Of a DNA stretch of 15,343 nt, positions 1 to 5,606 are shown one piece after another; position 1 is the first letter of the stretch; every line of letters begins with the position of its first letter. This stretch comes from an uncultured Porphyromonadaceae bacterium. Its GTDB lineage: Bacteria; Bacteroidota; Bacteroidia; Bacteroidales; Muribaculaceae. A program made the translations under genes and the position numbers. The notes beneath the pieces are model-generated. The model worked only from the letters and a program-made list of their open reading frames with translations, searched no databases and was not told the DNA's origin. The stretch spans positions 1-15,343 of the forward strand of contig URZG01000023.1 of NCBI GenBank assembly GCA_900552325.1, given 5' to 3'.

Positions 1-963
1 GAGTACCTGCATATTCGCATAGTCCTTGCCGGAGCCGCTGGGGCGGGAAAGGATCTTGACGGTCAGCGTGACCTTTGCGTCTGCCTGGCCGGGCAGGGGA
101 CGGTAGACCCATGCGCGGGCGGCATTGGCATCGAGAGACTGCACGACCGATTCATTATTGCTGGTGATGAGGATGGGGGTGTACTTTCCGTCAAAGTCCG
201 CACCATAGTTGGCGGCAAAAATCTCGCGCATATCCGAGGGGGTGGGGAAGTGGATGTCGGTGACGACTCTGTCTACGTCGATCGGGTCGCCAGTCGCGGG
301 AACATAGAGCGCGCCGAAGGGCTCTTCCTTGCCGCCGGCCAGCCAAAGCTCCAGAGCCTCCTGATAGTCGATGGCCTTCTGTGTGCCCTTGACCTTGACG
401 GTGTAGGTGAAGTAGACCTTCAAATCGTCGCGGCCGCTGTAGGTCAGCGCAGCGGTAAGCGTTACGTCCATATCCGTTTTCGGACGGCTGACCTTCACGG
501 TGTAGGGTGCGAAGAGCTTGGAATTGTTATTGCTGATGCCGATGATAGAGGTATTCGAGGACTGCCATGTGACCTCTGCCCATAGATGCAGGTCACTGGA
601 GGAATTGTAATCCACGGTGCTCTCGTCTACACCCTCCTTCACCATGTAGTGAGGGACGGAGGTGAGCGTTGTGCTGTCGTTCAGCTCCTGCGGTTCTTTC
701 CCGAAGTAGCCAAGCGATGCTTCTTTCAGTCCATAGTAGCCATCCCCGAAATAGATGGTATTGATGTACAATTCCAGAATTTCTTCTTTCGAGAGCTGCC
801 GTTCCACATAGAGTGCCGTCCACGCCTCTGCCGCTTTCCTGGCAAATGTCTTATTCTGATCGTAATACATGTTTTTTACCAGCTGCTGTGTGATGGTACT
901 GCCTCCCTGCTCCGGTTTCATCGCCAACAGGAGTTCCTTGCCCCATAACGCGCTCACTGTCAT
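1..963 (-). CDS. Chimeric partial ORF: GT51 transglycosylase fragment joined to Ig-like surface-protein fragment
   Basis: On the minus strand one frame is open from about 990 to the window edge with no stop; 963 is an in-frame ATG, but the true start is uncertain. The upstream third (about 970 to 675) reads as the core of a peptidoglycan glycosyltransferase of family GT51. It has the GGSTITQQLVKN motif, then RKAAEAWTALYVERQLSKEE and ILELYINTIYFG, then GYFGKEP. The first GT51 motif with the catalytic Glu (EDxxFxxHxG) is missing, and so is the part after the last motif. From about 675 to base 1 the same frame becomes a beta-rich sequence (VTWQSSNTSIIGIS, then FTYTVKVKGTQKAIDY) that resembles the degenerate Ig-like domains of large Firmicutes surface proteins. 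Base and codon use look less GC-rich than in mnmE. A functional fusion is improbable; chimeric assembly is the simplest reading. The two family resemblances are from memory of motifs; the Ig-like one is the weaker. Confidence 0.5.
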   Translation of the reverse strand, partial: MTVSALWGKELLLAMKPEQGGSTITQQLVKNMYYDQNKTFARKAAEAWTALYVERQLSKEEILELYINTIYFGDGYYGLKEASLGYFGKEPQELNDSTTLTSVPHYMVKEGVDESTVDYNSSSDLHLWAEVTWQSSNTSIIGISNNNSKLFAPYTVKVSRPKTDMDVTLTAALTYSGRDDLKVYFTYTVKVKGTQKAIDYQEALELWLAGGKEEPFGALYVPATGDPIDVDRVVTDIHFPTPSDMREIFAANYGADFDGKYTPILITSNNESVVQSLDANAARAWVYRPLPGQADAKVTLTVKILSRPSGSGKDYANMQVL

Positions 964-2017
964 CACTTCGCCCGGCAGCGCGTTCTTCCTCTGCAGCCAG
1001 CAGGTCGGCCTTATTGAGCACGCGGATAATCGCGGCGTCGGCAGGAATAGTTTCACGCAGCAGCGACGTATATTCCTCGTCAGCGGTGATGTCCGGCGCC
1101 GCTACGCTCACCACCACGCGGGCGCGCCGCAACGCTTCGACGGCGCGCTCCACCCCCTGCCGCTCAATAGGGTCATCGGTCGCGCGCAGGCCCGCCGTAT
1201 CTATGAACCGGAATGTCACCCCGCCGATCACCGCGCTGTCCTCTATCGTGTCGCGCGTGGTGCCCGGAATATCGCTCACAATCGCACGTTTCTCTCCCAG
1301 CAACATATTGAGTATCGATGACTTACCCACATTCGGAGCACCCACTATAGCTACCGGCACACCGTTCTTTATCGCGTTTCCGAGCGAGAACGACCCGTGC
1401 AGCCGGTCCACTTCCCCCTTCACTTCGCGCGCCAGTGCCGTCAGACGGCTGCGGTCGGCAAACTCCACATCCTCCTCCGAGAAGTCCAGTTCCAGCTCCA
1501 GCAGCGAAGCCAGTTCCACCAGCCGTTCGCGCAGATCCTCCAGACGCCGAGAGAAGCCCCCGCGCATCTGCGTCACAGCCAGACGGTGAGCCGCCGCCGA
1601 CTCCGACGCGATCACATCGGCCACCCCCTCTGCCTGCGCCAGATCCATCTTTCCCGCCGCGAAAGCGCGCCGCGTGAACTCCCCGGCCTCGGCCAGACGG
1701 CATCCCTGCCGGCAGAGCAGCTCCAGCAAAGCCTGCTGCACATACACCGACCCGTGCACCGACAGCTCCACCACATCCTCCCCCGTGAACGACGCCGGCG
1801 CGCGGAACACCGTGGCTACCCCCTCGTCGAGCGTCGCTCCATCGCGGTCGTCGACAATCCGGCCGAAACGCGCCGTATGCCCCGGAGTTTCCCCCAACGG
1901 GCGCCCGCGCCACACGCCGTCAACAATCTCTATCGCCTGCGGGCCCGACACGCGGACCACCGCAATCCCGCCGCATCCCGCCGGAGTGGATACCGCGCAT
2001 ATCGTATCGTTCATCAT
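851..2017 (-). CDS. mnmE: tRNA modification GTPase MnmE, C-terminally truncated/chimeric
   Basis: MnmE works with MnmG to put carboxymethylaminomethyl-type modifications on the wobble U34 of certain tRNAs. The N-terminal tetrahydrofolate-binding domain covers about residues 1-120 (TICAVSTPAGCGGIAVVRVS near the start). A helical region follows. The inserted GTPase domain shows G1 GAPNVGKSS (226-234), G2 TTRDTIED (253-260), G3 DTAG (273-276) and G4 NKAD (335-338). Start: ATG ATG at 2017, 15 bases after the upstream nuclease stop, so the two are probably co-transcribed. MnmE is normally about 450-460 residues and ends in a FCIGK-type Cys motif. Here genuine MnmE sequence stops near residue 348 (about 975). 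The last 40 or so codons, down to the stop at 851, are an out-of-frame reading of a GT51 gene fragment. The G5 loop, second helical part and C-terminal Cys are absent, so this copy as written could not be functional. Confidence 0.9.
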   Translation of the reverse strand: MMNDTICAVSTPAGCGGIAVVRVSGPQAIEIVDGVWRGRPLGETPGHTARFGRIVDDRDGATLDEGVATVFRAPASFTGEDVVELSVHGSVYVQQALLELLCRQGCRLAEAGEFTRRAFAAGKMDLAQAEGVADVIASESAAAHRLAVTQMRGGFSRRLEDLRERLVELASLLELELDFSEEDVEFADRSRLTALAREVKGEVDRLHGSFSLGNAIKNGVPVAIVGAPNVGKSSILNMLLGEKRAIVSDIPGTTRDTIEDSAVIGGVTFRFIDTAGLRATDDPIERQGVERAVEALRRARVVVSVAAPDITADEEYTSLLRETIPADAAIIRVLNKADLLAAEEERAAGRSDDSERVMGQGTPVGDETGAGRQYHHTAAGKKHVLRSE

Positions 2018-2032
2018 ATCTTTATCTGTTAA

Positions 2033-2902
2033 TTATTTACGTCGCGCCGTATGCGAGAAGCGGTTGAAATTGCAACGGCTCTCCACCGCCGCCTCCACAT
2101 CGTCGGGCAACGCCCCGAAAAAGTCAAATCCCGTCACCGCCTCAACCGAGTCCACCGTCACGGCATGCGTCTGCATACCACCCGGCACACTCCCGTTAGG
2201 CATGATGAAACCGATCGCCGACGGCGACTCCACGTAAGGCATCAGCACCACCTTGAAAAAACGGTCAGGCACCGCAACACCCGTCGACCCCAGCCGCATC
2301 GAAGGCTCCGCACGGTCAAAAATCGGGCCGCACACAATGATTATCGCCGAGTCGGCCATCGCCCTGGCGCGGCACTTCTCCTCCAGCTTCTTCCACGCCC
2401 CGCGGTTCAGCCCCGGAGCCTGCGGACACATGTTCGTCATCAGAAACGACTCGCGCATCGCCTCCGGATCCCACTTCATATCCCCCGCCGGAGCCATGTG
2501 ACCACGGTCGTAGCCCGTATAACGGTAATCCTCCGGCGTCGCCGACCCCTTCACCGCCGGATCAGCCTGGAAGTCGTTCGACCGGGGTTCCTCCCCCGCC
2601 GCCTCCGACCCCAGCAGTTCCCACGCCACATAGTTCGGCTGGTGCGTATCGGGGTTGAACGACACCGTCATCCCCCTGTATCGCAGCAGCTCCTCGGGCA
2701 TCCCCTCCGGCACCGTCACCCGCTCCAGGCTTTCAGCCGGAAGCCCCTGCGTCGGCGCCGCGCATGAATGTGAGCGCGCCGACGCCACAAGCCATATCAC
2801 CGCCCCCACTGCCACGATAAGCACCGGCGCCCACAGGCGCCCGAAATTCGGCCCCTTGGCGCGACGCGCGCGCCTGTTGTTTCGTCTGTTACGTCCTGAC
2901 AT
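2033..2902 (-). CDS. Membrane-anchored DNA/RNA non-specific endonuclease (DRGH/NUC family)
   Basis: A 289-residue nuclease of the Serratia NucA/EndoG (beta-beta-alpha metal) type that cuts DNA and RNA without sequence preference. The catalytic motif is DRGH (132-135; His135 the general base). The LNRGAW segment supplies the metal-binding Asn166, and Glu174 follows eight residues later, the same spacing as N119/E127 in the Serratia enzyme. A basic N-terminus (MSGRNRRNNRRARR) precedes one hydrophobic segment at about 25-41, so the protein is probably a signal-anchored enzyme with its catalytic domain outside the cytoplasm. I chose the ATG at 2902. The longer frame from 2935 starts inside the terminator hairpin of the upstream gene. 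No promoter is visible between that terminator and the ATG, so expression may depend on read-through. mnmE follows 15 bases after the stop. The likely role is nucleic-acid scavenging or turnover in the envelope; that is inference. Confidence 0.88.
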   Translation of the reverse strand: MSGRNRRNNRRARRAKGPNFGRLWAPVLIVAVGAVIWLVASARSHSCAAPTQGLPAESLERVTVPEGMPEELLRYRGMTVSFNPDTHQPNYVAWELLGSEAAGEEPRSNDFQADPAVKGSATPEDYRYTGYDRGHMAPAGDMKWDPEAMRESFLMTNMCPQAPGLNRGAWKKLEEKCRARAMADSAIIIVCGPIFDRAEPSMRLGSTGVAVPDRFFKVVLMPYVESPSAIGFIMPNGSVPGGMQTHAVTVDSVEAVTGFDFFGALPDDVEAAVESRCNFNRFSHTARRK

Positions 2903-2916
2903 AGTCCTGCAGTCTG

Positions 2917-2947
2917 AAAAAAGACCCGGAGCCATGCCGGCTCCGGG
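2917..2947 (-). terminator. Intrinsic terminator of the OmpA/TPR lipoprotein gene
   Basis: Read on the minus strand, a perfect 9-bp stem (CCCGGAGCC pairing with GGCTCCGGG, arms at 2925-2933 and 2939-2947, 5-base loop) is followed directly by TCTTTTTTC. It lies 27 bases after the stop codon of the lipoprotein gene and before the nuclease start. Confidence 0.8.
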
Positions 2948-2973
2948 CCCGAAAAAAATTCACATTTATTCTA

Positions 2974-4659
2974 TCAGAGGATAGCCGAAAGATTGAAATT
3001 CTTGAATTCCAGATCCTTGGCAGCCTTCTGTGCCAGCGAGCGGTCAAGTTTCACAGCCTGGCGCAGATTGGTGTTGACCATCGAGTCGTTGTTGGTGCGC
3101 GCACCCAGGATAGCCGAGATGTAGTAGGTCATCGCATCCGGAGCCGTAACGCCCGCGAGAGTCGACTTGGCCTTCGAGTAATCCTTTGTAAGAATCTGGG
3201 CGAGAGCCGCATTGTTGGTCTTGGCATCGCCGAAGGCCTTCACGGCGGCGGCATTGTCGCCCGTCATCAGGAAGTAGGTGCCCAGCGCGTCGTTGAGCTC
3301 CGGAGTACCGGCGGCCGCACCGAACTTCTGGTTGGCCTGACGGTAATCCTTGTCGCGCAGCGCTATCAGGCCCAGGTTCATCTGAGGCTCCGTAGCGTTC
3401 GGGGCAGCCTTGGCGGCGCGCTCGAACGACGCCTTCGCCCCGTCGTAGTTCCCGGCCACATACTGAGCCAGACCCAGGTCATTCATCACCCGGTAATCGT
3501 TCGGATAAATCTCGGCTGCCGTCTGATAGATACCCAGACGGTCCGAATTGCTGTCAACCAGCGACGCCGCATAGAGAATCTCGTCCACGCTCAGCTTCTG
3601 CGGGTCGGTCTGCACCAGGTTCAGGATCTCCTCGTCGCTCTTGCCGATAACATTGATCGACGCCGTGATACGGCTCTTGCGCAGCTGCGGCAGGATCTGG
3701 TCGGCCAGCTGGTCGAAGATCGACGACAGATTCCTGATCTCCTTCTCCCTCTGCTCAGGGTCGGAGTACATCGACAGCACCGACAGGATCAGCTCCTTGT
3801 CCTGGATGTTCGACGCGCCCACCAGCTTCTGGAAACCCTCCCAGTCCTCGGGAGTGAAATTCGACGTCAGTTCGCCGAACTCCGTGATCTTGTCCTTCTT
3901 CAGCGCACCCTTCACGTAAGTCGTCGTCGACTTCTCGCGATCCTCGGCCAGACGGGTGTTGAAATCCAGCTTACCCTCAGGCGATGCGTACGACGACACA
4001 TTGATCTCCTCGATCTGACGGGTGGAATCACCAGCCGCCTCGCGGATACGGGCGTTAAGATCCGTCATCTCCGCACTCTTCAGCTCATTGTCGCGGATAT
4101 TGGCACGGTTGATCAGGAAGTGGATGTCAGCGTTGTATTTCTCGTTGATCACACGCTGGAACTTGTCCGGAGCCAGCGCCGGCGTCACTGTCGACGCATC
4201 GGCCAGAGCCGCCGTAGCCACCACACCCTTCGCCACCGTCACGCGGGGAAGCACATACTGCTTGCCACCCTGCACAACGTTGAATCCCAGCTGCAGATCC
4301 GACGACATCATCTCCGGCTGATAAAGATACATCACCGGAATCGTAACAGTTCCGCCGTTGTCATACGACACCACCGGGTTGTTACCCCTCACCTTCTCGC
4401 CCTGGAAAGTGTAAGGCTGAGACGCAGTCTCCTGCCCCTCGTAGCAAAGATAGGGAGTCACGGTAACCTCGGCGTTCTTCACGAAGAACTTCTCCGGAAT
4501 ACGCGCCGTAACAGTAGCGGGCACACGGTCGCCCACCACCTCCAGCGGATTCGGATTCACCGAAAAATAGTCTGCCTGAAACTGGCCCAGCTTCTTCGAG
4601 CAGCCCGAAAGAAGAAGCATCGACGATGCCGCCAGCACGAGTGTAGTCTTGGTATTCAT
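2974..4659 (-). CDS. OmpA-like and TPR domain outer-membrane lipoprotein
   Basis: 561 residues. A signal peptide ends in a lipobox (LLLSGC, Cys20), so the mature protein is a lipoprotein facing the periplasm or the surface. Residues about 30-150 form a beta-rich N-terminal domain. Residues about 175-255 look like an OmpA-type peptidoglycan-binding fold (ADIHFLINRANI, then INVSSYASPEGK and NTRLAEDREKSTTTYVKGAL). Residues about 355-480 carry tetratricopeptide-like helices (YPNDYRVMNDLGLAQYVAGN, then APNATEPQMNLGLIALRDKD). Bacteroidales genomes commonly encode this type of lipoprotein, usually annotated only as TPR protein. A structural or cell-envelope scaffold role is plausible but not shown. 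It has its own candidate promoter (4728-4758) and terminator (2917-2947), so it can be transcribed alone. The start at 4659 is fixed by the signal peptide. Confidence 0.85.
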   Translation of the reverse strand: MNTKTTLVLAASSMLLLSGCSKKLGQFQADYFSVNPNPLEVVGDRVPATVTARIPEKFFVKNAEVTVTPYLCYEGQETASQPYTFQGEKVRGNNPVVSYDNGGTVTIPVMYLYQPEMMSSDLQLGFNVVQGGKQYVLPRVTVAKGVVATAALADASTVTPALAPDKFQRVINEKYNADIHFLINRANIRDNELKSAEMTDLNARIREAAGDSTRQIEEINVSSYASPEGKLDFNTRLAEDREKSTTTYVKGALKKDKITEFGELTSNFTPEDWEGFQKLVGASNIQDKELILSVLSMYSDPEQREKEIRNLSSIFDQLADQILPQLRKSRITASINVIGKSDEEILNLVQTDPQKLSVDEILYAASLVDSNSDRLGIYQTAAEIYPNDYRVMNDLGLAQYVAGNYDGAKASFERAAKAAPNATEPQMNLGLIALRDKDYRQANQKFGAAAGTPELNDALGTYFLMTGDNAAAVKAFGDAKTNNAALAQILTKDYSKAKSTLAGVTAPDAMTYYISAILGARTNNDSMVNTNLRQAVKLDRSLAQKAAKDLEFKNFNLSAIL

Positions 4660-4727
4660 ATTGTGATGAGTTTGTTCAGGAGTTTTCCGTTAGGTTAACA
4701 GCACCATCAGGCACCATTGAACAACTG

Positions 4728-4758
4728 CAAAATTAACACAAATTCGGCGATAAACACA
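4728..4758 (-). promoter_or_regulatory. Bacteroidota-type promoter for the OmpA/TPR lipoprotein
   Basis: The minus strand reads TAATTTTG at 4735-4728, matching the -7 consensus TAnnTTTG. A weaker TGTG (three of four matches to TTTG) lies 19 bases upstream. The predicted leader is about 60 bases. Confidence 0.45.
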
Positions 4759-4882
4759 TTCCGCCGCAATCAAAAATCAGTAATTTTAGCCGAAATTCAC
4801 CCTCCGCAAGTTAATAAACGTTAAATCCCCTCGCGTCCTTAAAATGTTTTCAGTCTGTAACCACGCTGTAATAATCGTGCGC

Positions 4883-4890
4883 TACCTTTG
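4883..4890 (+). promoter_or_regulatory. Plus-strand -7 promoter element upstream of the candidate small RNA
   Basis: TACCTTTG matches TAnnTTTG exactly. No good TTTG box is seen 19-21 bases upstream, so this is a partial promoter match. It points into a region with no protein gene that ends in a terminator-like hairpin. Confidence 0.45.
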
Positions 4891-4933
4891 TATCGCAATC
4901 CCGATTACACCGGTTGCCTCTCTCAAACGCATA

Positions 4934-4954
4934 TACTTAAATCCGATTTAAGTA
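4934..4954. repeat. 21-base palindrome, 10-bp perfect arms
   Basis: Arms TACTTAAATC (4934-4943) and GATTTAAGTA (4945-4954) are perfect reverse complements around one central C. It could be an RNA hairpin of the candidate small RNA or an operator for a dimeric regulator. Confidence 0.6.
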
Positions 4955-5025
4955 CCCGAAAAAACAAGTTTGCAATTCATAGTAACTTAGAGCAAAGTAA
5001 TTTAAAAGATACATCATTATCCCTT

Positions 5026-5065
5026 AAAGGCGGATCGTCGCGACTGACGCTCCGCCTTTCCTTTT
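5026..5065 (+). terminator. Intrinsic terminator-like hairpin (plus strand)
   Basis: Stem AAAGGCGGA (5026-5034) pairs perfectly with TCCGCCTTT (5051-5059) around a 16-base loop that can itself fold (GTCGCGAC). The T tract is interrupted (TTTCCTTTTCC). No protein gene lies just upstream on this strand, so it most likely ends the candidate small RNA. Confidence 0.55.
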
Positions 5066-5096
5066 CCCCTTCCCTCATTCCTATTCGCCACCCTCC

Positions 5097-5129
5097 GTAG
5101 GGTCGCGACCTGTCGCGACCGCCATCCGG
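5097..5129 (+). repeat. REP-like GTAG hairpin element, copy A
   Basis: GTAG is followed without a gap by an 8-bp perfect stem, GGTCGCGA and TCGCGACC, with loop CCTG, then GCCATCCGG. The same layout and flanks occur at 11391-11424 with a different stem. A GTAG tetranucleotide next to a palindrome is the hallmark of REP sequences mobilised by RAYT (Y1/HUH-type) transposases. Confidence 0.65.
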
Positions 5130-5177
5130 CCCCTCCACCCGCACCTCCTCGCCCCTTGCTCCGCGCTCCTCGCCCCC

Positions 5178-5204
5178 ATTGTGCCGCGAATGAAATGAGC
5201 GGTC
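5178..5204 (+). repeat. 27-base dispersed repeat, copy 1
   Basis: Begins ATTGTGCCGCGAATG and ends AATGAGCGGTC. Identical over 27 bases to 9941-9967 and 10387-10413; identity with the latter extends three more C residues to the left. Here it also overlaps a local inverted repeat (ATGAGCGG at 5195-5202 and CCGCTCAT at 5208-5215). It lies in the non-coding region about 50 bases from the REP-like element. Confidence 0.85.
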
Positions 5205-5234
5205 ACCCCGCTCATCCGCCCCTGGTGGTTGAGT

Positions 5235-5252
5235 GTAGCGGGCAGCGCCCGC
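5235..5252 (+). repeat. Possible third GTAG hairpin (divergent)
   Basis: GTAG at 5235-5238 overlaps the start of a 6-bp stem, GCGGGC and GCCCGC, with loop AGC. It lacks the 3' flank shared by the other two copies, so membership in that family is doubtful. Confidence 0.3.
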
Positions 5253-5272
5253 GGCCCCTCCCCCCGGAAAAC

Positions 5273-5308
5273 AAAAAAGCGAACCCACAACCATGTGGAT
5301 TCGCTTTT
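5273..5308 (-). terminator. Terminator of the tRNA-Ala gene
   Basis: On the minus strand directly after the tRNA, a 13-bp stem with one G-T pair (arms 5277-5289 and 5294-5306, 4-base loop) ends in TTTTTTG. The plus-strand side also ends in TTTT, so it may be partly bidirectional. Confidence 0.85.
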
Positions 5309-5310
5309 CG

Positions 5311-5384
5311 TGGAGTACAGCGGACTCGAACCGCTCACCTCGACACTGCCAGTGTCGCGCTCTAGCCAGATGAGCTAGTACCCC
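5311..5384 (-). tRNA. tRNA-Ala, anticodon GGC
   Basis: A complete 74-base cloverleaf on the minus strand. The acceptor is GGGGTAC with GTACTCC and discriminator A; the D arm is GCTC...GAGC. The anticodon stem is CGACA/TGTCG with loop CTGGCAG, which puts GGC at positions 34-36. The T arm is AGCGG-TTCGAGT-CCGCT. The G3:U70 wobble pair, the main identity element for alanyl-tRNA synthetase, is present and supports the Ala call. The 3' CCA is not encoded (the genome continues CG after A73) and must be added after transcription. The gene stands alone with its own promoter and terminator. Confidence 0.95.
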
Positions 5385-5423
5385 GGATTTAATCTTTGCG
5401 AGGCGTCGGCCTCATTTGCGCTG

Positions 5424-5454
5424 CAAAGTTACACAATCTTTTTTTATCCGCAAA
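5424..5454 (-). promoter_or_regulatory. Promoter of tRNA-Ala
   Basis: On the minus strand, TTTG (5454-5451), a 19-base spacer, then TAACTTTG (5431-5424): an essentially ideal Bacteroidota housekeeping promoter. The leader of about 35 bases can form a small GAGGC/GCCTC hairpin before the mature tRNA 5' end. Confidence 0.8.
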
Positions 5455-5515
5455 ATTTTCAGCCCATTTTTTTCATCCCACCCTCTGCGCCCCCCTCCTC
5501 CGCATATCGCCGCAA

Positions 5516-5552
5516 ACAAAAAGCGCGGCGCACCCCTGAAGGCGCGCCGCGC
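5516..5552 (-). terminator. Intrinsic terminator of the large adhesin gene
   Basis: On the minus strand a 9-bp GC-only stem (arms 5544-5552 and 5523-5531, GCGCGGCGC with GCGCCGCGC) is followed by TTTTTGTTTG. It lies 55 bases after the stop codon of the large gene. Confidence 0.85.
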
Positions 5553-5569
5553 ATAATTCTGCGTTATCG

Positions 5570-5606
5570 TAAGTAACTGTTCAAAATAATTTCGACCAGT
5601 TACTTA
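5570..5606. repeat. Inverted repeat abutting the adhesin stop codon
   Basis: TAAGTAACTG (5570-5579) and CAGTTACTTA (5597-5606) are perfect 10-base inverted repeats 17 bases apart. The right arm starts at the base next to the TGA stop (5607-5609). It may form a weak mRNA stem-loop before the main terminator. Confidence 0.6.

Larger units (their letters stand above)
4897..5065 (+). ncRNA. Candidate small non-coding RNA
   Basis: A stretch of about 170 bases bounded by a TACCTTTG promoter element on its left and a 9-bp stem with a following T-rich tract on its right. No ATG occurs on the plus strand between the predicted start and the terminator, so it is unlikely to encode a protein from ATG. 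It contains a 21-base near-palindrome (4934-4954) and AT-rich single-stranded stretches. It is transcribed away from the lipoprotein promoter. I do not recognise a known RNA family. A cryptic or degraded leader is the alternative. Confidence 0.35.

Noticed and set aside
1014..1589. Ser/Arg-rich plus-strand frame opposite mnmE
   Set aside because: Low-complexity composition produced by the codon pattern of mnmE on the other strand; mnmE motifs are unambiguous.
2903..2935. Longer start for the nuclease at 2935
   Set aside because: The extra codons fall inside the upstream gene's terminator stem; the ATG at 2902 gives the basic N-terminus and membrane segment directly.
4888..5100. 70-codon plus-strand frame in the non-coding region
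   Set aside because: Its only start is a TTG overlapping the promoter element, there is no ATG in the segment, and the frame runs through the terminator hairpin and a REP-like element.
5195..5215. Inverted repeat around copy 1 of the 27-base repeat as an element end
   Set aside because: The right arm is outside the repeat and absent from copies 2 and 3, so it is local to this copy.
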